Below are positions 37,260 to 43,619 of a stretch of DNA of 43,619 nucleotides, piece after piece; the first letter of the stretch is position 1, and each line of letters starts with the position of its first letter. The stretch comes from Bacteroidota bacterium (GTDB lineage Bacteria; Bacteroidota; Bacteroidia; 2-12-FULL-35-15): assembly GCA_947380175.1 (NCBI GenBank), contig CANCPZ010000003.1, positions 1 to 43,619 on the forward strand, written 5' to 3'. Below the pieces are notes generated by a model. It saw only the letters and a program-made list of their open reading frames with translations, searched no databases and was not told the DNA's origin. A program made the translations under genes and the position numbers.

Positions 37260-38861
37260 ATGATTAAAAAACAAAACAAGCTCCATTTTTTTGCTTTATT
37301 ATTAATGGTAATATCAACTTTTTTGTTTGTTAATACTGTTAATTCGCAACAATTAAATTACACGCTTAATCGCGATTATTTATGGGGAGTTGATAGTTAT
37401 TACAATAGCAAAGAGCAATCTTTTCAGACTTTTGTAAAACCTTATCGATTTGCGGATATAAATCAAATGCAAGATTCTACCCTATCTTTCTATCGCTTAC
37501 TCTCTAAAAAAAAGTCAGAAAAACAGGAAAAAGAGAAACCTAATTTAGTAGAAATACAACCACTTTTAGTGGAGCAAATAGGTTATCAAGCAAATTTACA
37601 ATCGAATTTTACCAATGATGTGGCAATTGGCGGAAAACTAGTTTATACTTACGGAAATAAGTTTGCACTAAATTTTAAAGCACTTACAGGTAAAGCAACG
37701 TACACCGGTTATACCGATTCCGTAATTAGCCAAACTTTTGTAGTGCCTGGCATTGGTTATGCTTATCGATCAAATAAGGATTCGTTAAATCCACAATATA
37801 CGTATCAATACTATTCGGGTTATTTAAGTTATTCGCCAAATAAAATTTTCAACATTCAAGTTGGGCAGGATAAACAATTTTGGGGTGAGGGTTATCGTTC
37901 CTTATTTTTATCGGATGTGGCTGCACCATATCCGTATATGAAAATTACTACAAACATTTGGCATTTATCCTATGTAAATTTGTACACTATATTAAAAGAT
38001 GCTACTAATCGTTCGGGCTTTAAAAAAGACTGGTTAAATAAATATGCAACATTTCATTATTTAGGTTGGAATGCGACTAAAAGAATAACCATTGGCTTTT
38101 TTGAATCAATTGTGTGGCAAGGAACCGATAGCAATAGATACAGAGGTTATGATATAAATTATTTAAATCCTGTTATATTTTTCCGACCAACCGAATACTC
38201 GTTGGGCTCGAGCGACAATGCGAATATTGGATTCTGTTTTAAACTAAAAATGTTTAAAAAACAACAATTGTATGGCCAGCTTTTGCTTGACGAATTTGTA
38301 TTAAAAAATGTTGTTTCTCGAAATGGTTGGTGGGCTAATAAACAAGCCTATCAAGCAGGATTTAAGAGTTTTGATTTGTTCAAAATAAAACGACTTAATT
38401 TTCAAACCGAATTTAATTATGTTCGACCCTACACCTATTCACACGGAAGCGTTCAACAAAATTACGCTCATTTTAATGAGCCCCTTGCCCACCCGCTCGG
38501 TGCAAACTTTCTGGAGTCAGCTTCATTCTTAAATTATCGCTACAAGCGTTTGTTTGTAGAAGCAAAATGTGTTTATGCAATGTATGGTGCCGACAGTGCA
38601 GGAAAGGATTATGGAAAAAATATTTTTATTTCTTATGTAAACCATAATACAGAATATGGTAATGCGATGGCACAAGGAGTTAAAACAACATTAATAACAG
38701 CTTCATTGCGCGCAGCATACATTTTAGATACAGATATGAATTTAAAAATCGAACTGGGTGTATCCGAAAGAATAGAGCATACCGCAACAATTACAAAACA
38801 AATTCCATATGTATTTTTCGGTATTCGTGCTGATTTATGTAATTTATATACTGATTATTAG
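37260..38861 (+). CDS. RemB/Wzi-like outer-membrane beta-barrel protein, copy 2
   Basis: The 533 residues begin with a signal peptide (FALLLMVISTFLFVNTVNSQQ, short form) and are built like copy 1. The shared blocks are YLSYSPNKIFNIQVG, GEGYRSLFLSD (209-219), NYAHFNEPLAHPLGANF, and the ending FFGIRADLCNLYTDY against FGIRTSLANFYYDF. The two copies look like an old duplication, well diverged. Distinct here are the K/E-rich segment (SKKKSEKQEKEKP) after the signal region and an NKYATFHYLGWNATKR segment. It ends opposite a GT4 gene. Confidence 0.75.
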   Translation: MIKKQNKLHFFALLLMVISTFLFVNTVNSQQLNYTLNRDYLWGVDSYYNSKEQSFQTFVKPYRFADINQMQDSTLSFYRLLSKKKSEKQEKEKPNLVEIQPLLVEQIGYQANLQSNFTNDVAIGGKLVYTYGNKFALNFKALTGKATYTGYTDSVISQTFVVPGIGYAYRSNKDSLNPQYTYQYYSGYLSYSPNKIFNIQVGQDKQFWGEGYRSLFLSDVAAPYPYMKITTNIWHLSYVNLYTILKDATNRSGFKKDWLNKYATFHYLGWNATKRITIGFFESIVWQGTDSNRYRGYDINYLNPVIFFRPTEYSLGSSDNANIGFCFKLKMFKKQQLYGQLLLDEFVLKNVVSRNGWWANKQAYQAGFKSFDLFKIKRLNFQTEFNYVRPYTYSHGSVQQNYAHFNEPLAHPLGANFLESASFLNYRYKRLFVEAKCVYAMYGADSAGKDYGKNIFISYVNHNTEYGNAMAQGVKTTLITASLRAAYILDTDMNLKIELGVSERIEHTATITKQIPYVFFGIRADLCNLYTDY

Positions 38862-38924
38862 CGAAGTTGAATTAAATTTTTACTGCATTAGAAATTCGCA
38901 ATGCACTTATTTTAATCAGGAAAA

Positions 38925-39965
38925 TTAAATTTCTTCATACAATTTAAGATAGGCTTTTGCAGCATTTTTCCAAGAAAATTGCTGAGCCCATTCAACCGAG
39001 CGCTTCGATTTTTCAGAAGTAAAATCATTCATTCCTTTTTCGAAAACATCAATCATGCTTTGTGGTTCAAATGTTTTCCAATAATATGCTTCTGCCCCTC
39101 CAACCTCTGGTAAGCTTGACAAATAGGATAAAAAAACGGGTTTTCCCATGCTCATTGCTTCTACTACTGGCAAACCAAACCCCTCCGATAAAGAAGGGAA
39201 AACAAAAGCAGAACAATTTTTATATAACCAATATTTCGAAGCGTCGTCGATAATGCCAGGCAAATGCAATTGCGCATCAACACCCATTTTTTTTGCAGCA
39301 CTAATTAATTGTTGAGCATAACTTGAATTACTATTACCTGCTATTACCAAGTGTAACTGTTTATTATTTCGAAGCAAGGGTAATAAAGTATGAAAATTTT
39401 TCTTTTCGGAAATTATTCCAATTGAAAAAATAAAATTAGAAAAAGTAATGAAATCAGGACGAATAGCATTTTCAATCGTTTTGAGCGAATTACCATTGTA
39501 AATTACATGAACAGGTTTGTTATATAGTTCCAAATTTTCGCGAACAATTAATTCTGTAAACTTTGAAATTACAGTAATAACATCCGCTTTTTTTACCCTT
39601 TTCTGTAACGCTGCTAATTCACGTTTTTGTTTTGAACCTTTGTACTTTTCTAAAAAATTTAAATCGTGAATCGTTAAAATAAGTTTAGTGTTTTTATTCG
39701 TTGGCAAATAATTCGAATCTTGTTGTAAGCAGTGCCAAACGTCATAAATTTTACTACTAACTGGAAATAATTTATGAATAGCAAAATGTTTTACATAATT
39801 AAAATGTTCTCCAAATACATTTTTTTGAAGAGCTGGTAAATAAAAATCAAGTTCTAAATGTTGTGGATTTATTTGTTGAAACTCTTCACCAAGATTTTGG
39901 CAAAATTGACCTAGACCACTATTGGGATTTTTCAATTTTTCCATCTCTATTAAAATACGCTTCAT
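38925..39965 (-). CDS. GT4-type glycosyltransferase
   Basis: The 346 residues have a GT-B fold: an N-terminal acceptor-side domain containing SGLGQFCQNLGEEF and TIHDLNFLEKY, then the C-terminal nucleotide-sugar domain with FSIGIISEKKNFHTLL and the E-x7-E motif EGFGLPVVE (E261, E269) followed by AMSMGKPVF. The acceptor and donor are unknown; since it faces the GDP-fucose and RemB/Wzi-like genes, a part in surface glycan assembly is possible, but it is transcribed from the opposite side. It is divergent from meaB. Confidence 0.9.
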   Translation of the reverse strand: MKRILIEMEKLKNPNSGLGQFCQNLGEEFQQINPQHLELDFYLPALQKNVFGEHFNYVKHFAIHKLFPVSSKIYDVWHCLQQDSNYLPTNKNTKLILTIHDLNFLEKYKGSKQKRELAALQKRVKKADVITVISKFTELIVRENLELYNKPVHVIYNGNSLKTIENAIRPDFITFSNFIFSIGIISEKKNFHTLLPLLRNNKQLHLVIAGNSNSSYAQQLISAAKKMGVDAQLHLPGIIDDASKYWLYKNCSAFVFPSLSEGFGLPVVEAMSMGKPVFLSYLSSLPEVGGAEAYYWKTFEPQSMIDVFEKGMNDFTSEKSKRSVEWAQQFSWKNAAKAYLKLYEEI

Positions 39966-39991
39966 GCCTTAAATTTTATATCATTAAATAA

Positions 39992-39999
39992 CAAAAGTA
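39992..39999 (-). promoter_or_regulatory. -7 element for the GT4 gene
   Basis: On the minus strand this reads TACTTTTG, an exact TAnnTTTG match, 26 bases before the ATG at 39965. The -33 box is not clear. Confidence 0.5.
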
Positions 40000-40045
40000 A
40001 GAATTCAAATTTCGTTTTACTAAACAGAAAATTGTTTTTTTGAAT

Positions 40046-40053
40046 TATATTTG
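40046..40053 (+). promoter_or_regulatory. -7 element for meaB
   Basis: TATATTTG is an exact match ending 7 bases before the ATG at 40061. Transcription would begin at or just before the start codon, supporting the ATG over the TTG at 40040. Confidence 0.5.
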
Positions 40054-40060
40054 TAAAGCG

Positions 40061-40966
40061 ATGTCAACTACAAAAATGCTCATACAACAATTACAACAAG
40101 GCGAAAAAAAAGCGCTTGCACGTTGCATTACCATTGTTGAAAATGAATTAGAAGGGTATGAAGAGATTTTGACTTCTTTAAAATACAATCAACATATTCC
40201 GGTTATAGGTATTACAGGACCTCCTGGTGCAGGCAAAAGCACAATCATTAACGCTACCATTAAAAAACTGACGGATGATAACAAATCGGTAGGAATAATT
40301 GCTATCGACCCAACATCACCATTTAATTACGGTTCGTTACTTGGCGATAGATTAAGAATGGTAGAACATTTTACAAACGAAAATGTATTCATCCGATCTA
40401 TAGCTACCAGAGGATCGTTGGGAGGCTTATCCATAAAAACGATTGAAATAGTGGATGTGATGCGAGCTTTTGATTTTGATTACATCATTGTTGAAACAGT
40501 TGGTGTAGGACAAAGCGAAGTAGAAATTGTTGGCTTAGCAGATACAACCATTTTGGTTTTAGTTCCTGAATCAGGAGATGATGTACAAGCAATAAAATCA
40601 GGTGTGATGGAGATAGCAGACGTTTTTGTAATAAATAAATCGGATAGAGATGGGGCGAACACCTTCATAAAAAATATTATCCAGCTAGTTCATTCAAAAC
40701 CTGCAAACAACTGGAACATTCCTGTAATTAAAGCTATTGCGATAAAAAATGAAGGCATAGATGAATTAATTGAAGCAATCAATAAACATCAAACTGTTGG
40801 CGCAAACTCAAAACGGCCCTATTTATTGGCAGAAAAAGCGTTCCGATTAATTCAAAATAAAAAAATGAAAAACATTTCAAAAAAGGAATTACATCAACAA
40901 ATTGAAATTGAATTGAAGAAAAAAGATTTTAATTTATATGCTTTTGTAAATTGTTTTTTAAAATAA
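40061..40966 (+). CDS. meaB: Methylmalonyl-CoA mutase-associated GTPase MeaB
   Basis: MeaB is a G3E-type GTPase that protects and reloads the cobalamin of methylmalonyl-CoA mutase. The 301 residues have P-loop GPPGAGKS (53-60), a Switch-like DPTSPFNYGSLLGDRLRM, ETVGVGQSE and the guanine-specificity motif NKSD. The N-terminal helix (LQQGEKKALARCITIVEN) matches the family. The frame opens seven codons earlier with TTG, which would put the -7 element inside the gene, so the ATG at 40061 is chosen. The mutase genes are not in the window. It faces the response regulator, 21 bases apart. Confidence 0.93.
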   Translation: MSTTKMLIQQLQQGEKKALARCITIVENELEGYEEILTSLKYNQHIPVIGITGPPGAGKSTIINATIKKLTDDNKSVGIIAIDPTSPFNYGSLLGDRLRMVEHFTNENVFIRSIATRGSLGGLSIKTIEIVDVMRAFDFDYIIVETVGVGQSEVEIVGLADTTILVLVPESGDDVQAIKSGVMEIADVFVINKSDRDGANTFIKNIIQLVHSKPANNWNIPVIKAIAIKNEGIDELIEAINKHQTVGANSKRPYLLAEKAFRLIQNKKMKNISKKELHQQIEIELKKKDFNLYAFVNCFLK

Positions 40967-40987
40967 AACTGGAAGGTGTCCTAAATA

Positions 40988-41746
40988 TTAATCCTTAAAT
41001 ACTTTTAAAAATTCTTCTTTATAACTAGCCGAAATATCTACTTCGGAATCATCAACCAAAATAACAAATCCCCCATTACTTTTTTGATACGATTTTATGA
41101 ACCGAACATTTATAATATGAGATTTATGAACGCGTAAAAATGGAAAAGAAAGTATCTCAGAAAAATGTTTTAAAAAGCGACAGATCATTTTTTTTTGTCC
41201 ATTTTTTAAATAAACGTCCGTAAAATTTCCATTGCCTTGTAACCTAATAATATCTTCAGCCATAACAACCTCAAAACCTTCAAGTGTTGGTAGAATTATT
41301 TGCTGCTTTTCTGTTTTTTTTTCTTTATAATTCTCTATAATAATTTTGTTGCGATTAAATAATTCGTTTTTATGTAACTGCTGATGAACTTTAGTTACAG
41401 CAATAATTAACTCCTCAATACTTATTGGTTTTAAAAGATAATAGGCAGCGCTAGTGTTTAATGCCTTTAACGAATATTCCGAAAAGGCAGTAACAAATAT
41501 GGTTTCAAAATATAAATCCTGACATGCTTCCAAAACATCAAAAGCGTTACCAAAAGGCATTTCAACATCAAGAAAAACAAGTTGTGGTTTTAGTTCATGT
41601 AACAATGGTATTGCTTCCTTACTATTTTTAGCTTCTCCAATAATTTCAACTTGCGGACAATATTTTTTTATGTAATTTTTTAAAGCTTCTCTAGCTGCCG
41701 TTTCATCTTCAACAATTACACTTCGTATTTTTTCTAATTGTATCAT
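40988..41746 (-). CDS. LytTR-family response regulator
   Basis: The 252 residues have an N-terminal receiver domain: acidic pocket VEDE (12-15), phospho-acceptor D60 in LVFLDVEMP and the lysine of YLLKPIS. A C-terminal LytTR DNA-binding domain (about 150-252) follows, with FLRVHKSHIINVRFIKSY as its signature. The ATG overlaps the kinase stop by 4 bases (ATGA), so the pair is translationally coupled. The regulated genes are unknown; none next to it is an obvious target. Confidence 0.94.
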   Translation of the reverse strand: MIQLEKIRSVIVEDETAAREALKNYIKKYCPQVEIIGEAKNSKEAIPLLHELKPQLVFLDVEMPFGNAFDVLEACQDLYFETIFVTAFSEYSLKALNTSAAYYLLKPISIEELIIAVTKVHQQLHKNELFNRNKIIIENYKEKKTEKQQIILPTLEGFEVVMAEDIIRLQGNGNFTDVYLKNGQKKMICRFLKHFSEILSFPFLRVHKSHIINVRFIKSYQKSNGGFVILVDDSEVDISASYKEEFLKVFKD

Positions 41747-43569
41747 ATCTTATATATTACCGGAAATAAAATTTTAATAATGGTACCCTGTTTCCCTTCT
41801 TCGGTTTTTTCTAAAATAGTTAGTTGTATATTTTTATTATATAACTCATTAAGTAATTTTATTCGTTCGATTGTATTATTTAAGCCACGCGAAAGGTGTG
41901 ATTTTTGATTCAAGGTCTTTAATTCTTTGCTCTTTGTTAATCCAATGCCATCATCGTTAATTTCAATATAAATAGCTTTCTCTTTTAATATAAACTTAAT
42001 CTCCAATTTTCCTTTTTCTTCTTTATAACGCAATCCATGCCAAATTGCATTTTCTAATTGTGGCTGAATAATCATATTCGGAACTAGCGTTGTTTCAATG
42101 TCTATTTTATCGTCCACACTGATAGTATAATCAAATTTTTCCTTAAATCGTAAATGCTCCAAGTCGAGGTACTTTTTTATCAGTTCAATTTCATTATTCA
42201 ACGAAATAAAATCTTTATTCGAATTTTCCATAATTCTTCGCATTAAATTAGAATATGAACTAAGGTATTTATTCGCTTCAAGTTCATTGTTTTCGCCAAT
42301 AAATTGGTTAATACTATTCAAACTGTTAAATATAAAATGGGGATTCATTTCTCTTCTTAACGATTGCAAAGCGATTTTTTTATTTTTGTGTTTTACCGAA
42401 TAAACTGATTTTATCAAAACCAATAAAAATGTAATTACTAAAATTATTGCAGCTAGCAGTAGGTAATTAAATGTATTTTTCTTTTCAATTAATTCATCTT
42501 GTAACGCCTTTTCTTTCTCCAGTTGGTTGATGCGCTCTTCGGTAGTTGCAAGCAATTTAGAATCCATTAACGAACTATCTGATTTTATTAATCGTTCTAG
42601 ATTATTAAAAAAATCATTGTATAATTGAATAGTTTTAGCAGTGTTATGGCTATTTTGAAAATACTTAATTAACGCTTCTAAACTTTTTTTGGCCCCAATA
42701 GTATTATGATTTTGCAATGCCGTATTATAACTCTCCTGCAATAATAAAAGGGCTTTCGTATTATTGTTTTTTGAAAAATAAATTTTTGCTAGCGATTGTT
42801 TTTGAATTATTTCAGTAGTTACATCATTCGATTTTTTAGCATCCGATATAATTTGATTTTTTATTTCTACTGCCTTTTCCGAATTATTAGTTTTTAAATA
42901 GAGATTCGATAATTCATCTTTTATTTTTAGTTGTTCCGGCGAATTTTTTTCGGTAAAATTTAATGCTTCCTCATAATTAGCCAAAGCATCATCGGTATTG
43001 TTTTGTTTAATATTTGATTTTGCTTGTTGAACGTATGCATCTACAACTTCTTCCTTATCACCTTTATCTTTTAAAATTTTAATATTAGAAATGGAATAGC
43101 TATTTTGAATAGCTGGATATGCTGAATTAATTAACCGATTTGCATCATTCGAATTAATAGCATTTTTTGAATCGTCTTGTGTTTCATTTTTTGCGGCTTC
43201 GTAGTTTTTTATAGCATCGCTAGTTTTACCTTGCGTTTCTTGAGCTTTAGCAATACTTCTACTCACACGCGCTTTATCCTCTTTTAGCTTGAGTTTTGTA
43301 TATATCAACAATGCCTTTTGATAATACGCTTCTGCTTTAACTGGGTTGTTTTGCTGTAAATATGTTGATGCTAATTCTTCATAGTTTTTGGCAACATGTA
43401 TTTCATCTCCTTGTCTATAGGAATTTTCTATTTTTTTTGAAATAAAATTAATTTTTTTATCGGAAGAAGAACTTTCATAACCAATAGAATCCTGTCCTAC
43501 TAACGATTTAGTAAAAAATAAAAAGAAAAGAAGCAATCTAAAATAAAAAGAATGTTTAAAGGTGTGCAT
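41743..43569 (-). CDS. LytS-type sensor histidine kinase with TPR sensor region
   Basis: The 608 residues begin with a signal peptide (1-25). A periplasmic or cell-surface region of TPR-like helical repeats follows (about 55-325, with units such as NPVKAEAYYQKALLIY and NTDDALANYEEALNF). A short coiled coil (345-365) and one membrane helix (368-390) precede the cytoplasmic kinase. The kinase is of the His_kinase (PF06580) type: H411 in REMNPHFIFNSLN, the N-box QPQLENAIWHGL and the G-box DDGIGL. TPR-containing LytS kinases are common in Bacteroidota. The signal sensed is unknown. It is the first gene of the kinase-regulator pair; only 50 bases of upstream sequence lie in the window, with a weak TATAATTG near the start. 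Confidence 0.93.
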   Translation of the reverse strand: MHTFKHSFYFRLLLFFLFFTKSLVGQDSIGYESSSSDKKINFISKKIENSYRQGDEIHVAKNYEELASTYLQQNNPVKAEAYYQKALLIYTKLKLKEDKARVSRSIAKAQETQGKTSDAIKNYEAAKNETQDDSKNAINSNDANRLINSAYPAIQNSYSISNIKILKDKGDKEEVVDAYVQQAKSNIKQNNTDDALANYEEALNFTEKNSPEQLKIKDELSNLYLKTNNSEKAVEIKNQIISDAKKSNDVTTEIIQKQSLAKIYFSKNNNTKALLLLQESYNTALQNHNTIGAKKSLEALIKYFQNSHNTAKTIQLYNDFFNNLERLIKSDSSLMDSKLLATTEERINQLEKEKALQDELIEKKNTFNYLLLAAIILVITFLLVLIKSVYSVKHKNKKIALQSLRREMNPHFIFNSLNSINQFIGENNELEANKYLSSYSNLMRRIMENSNKDFISLNNEIELIKKYLDLEHLRFKEKFDYTISVDDKIDIETTLVPNMIIQPQLENAIWHGLRYKEEKGKLEIKFILKEKAIYIEINDDGIGLTKSKELKTLNQKSHLSRGLNNTIERIKLLNELYNKNIQLTILEKTEEGKQGTIIKILFPVIYKI

Positions 43570-43619
43570 CTCAATTATACCAATTTGTTACTTGTGTAAA
43601 GTAAATTAAAAATAGAGAA

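Noticed and set aside
38862-38924. Terminator between the second barrel gene and GT4
   Set aside because: Only a 6-bp TGCATT/AATGCA pairing with a 10-base loop is seen and there is no T-run; too weak to call.

Overview
The window is about 43.6 kb of an AT-rich chromosome from a member of the Bacteroidota (Bacteroidia/Flavobacteriia-like; I cannot place it in a genus). The evidence is an SprA-type type IX secretion (T9SS) translocon gene, a protein with a T9SS type A C-terminal sorting signal, a DUF4270 lipoprotein, RemB/Wzi-like outer-membrane barrels, the acpP-fabF-rnc and panC-panD gene orders, almost no Shine-Dalgarno sequences, and promoters of the Bacteroidota form (-7 element TAnnTTTG, sometimes with TTG or TTTG about 18-20 bases upstream). 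Coding density is high. I see no tRNA, rRNA, CRISPR array, insertion sequence, integrase or prophage gene. It reads as core chromosome.

Layout. (1) 1-9591, minus strand: maeB-ruvA-sprA, with sprA running off the left edge. (2) 9592-9974 is the only gap above 300 bases. It leads to a secreted multidomain T9SS cargo protein (9975-12080), which ends at a perfect 22-bp inverted-repeat terminator shared with the converging rnc. (3) 12224-14573, minus: acpP-fabF-rnc, divergent from purN. (4) 14792-16591, plus: purN, a MarC-family membrane protein and rnhA, ending at a hairpin shared with the opposing operon. (5) 16622-21743, minus: panC-panD-flippase-like-rfaE2-radA-SDR, tightly packed. (6) 21896-26009, plus: a single-domain GT5 starch-synthase-like protein, a DUF4270 lipoprotein and glmS. 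(7) 26223-28581: an ABC-F ATPase and a small outer-membrane barrel with an unusual leader. (8) 28753-33261, plus: a heme-copper oxidase block (ctaB, two subunit III-type genes, subunit IV, SCO, DUF420 and a small CxxC membrane protein). (9) 33476-38861, plus: GDP-L-fucose synthesis (gmd, fcl) followed by two tandem paralogous RemB/Wzi-like barrels, then an opposing GT4 glycosyltransferase. (10) 40061-43569: meaB, opposed by a LytS/LytTR two-component pair.

How they work together. Three themes stand out: cell-surface export and display (SprA, T9SS cargo, RemB/Wzi-like barrels, GDP-fucose, heptose activation, GlmS, GT4); aerobic respiration with oxidase maturation (CtaB, SCO, DUF420); and housekeeping metabolism and DNA repair (malic enzyme, fatty-acid, purine and pantothenate synthesis, RuvA, RadA, RNase HI).

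I did not find a clear new multi-gene system. The best leads are small. They are an ABC-F protein whose two degenerate motifs fall in the same composite ATP site, an SDR lacking the YxxxK catalytic pair, a one-domain starch-synthase-like protein without its usual substrate loop, a G+C-rich leader with an 11-codon upstream ORF overlapping a GTG start, and the tandem RemB/Wzi-like pair.
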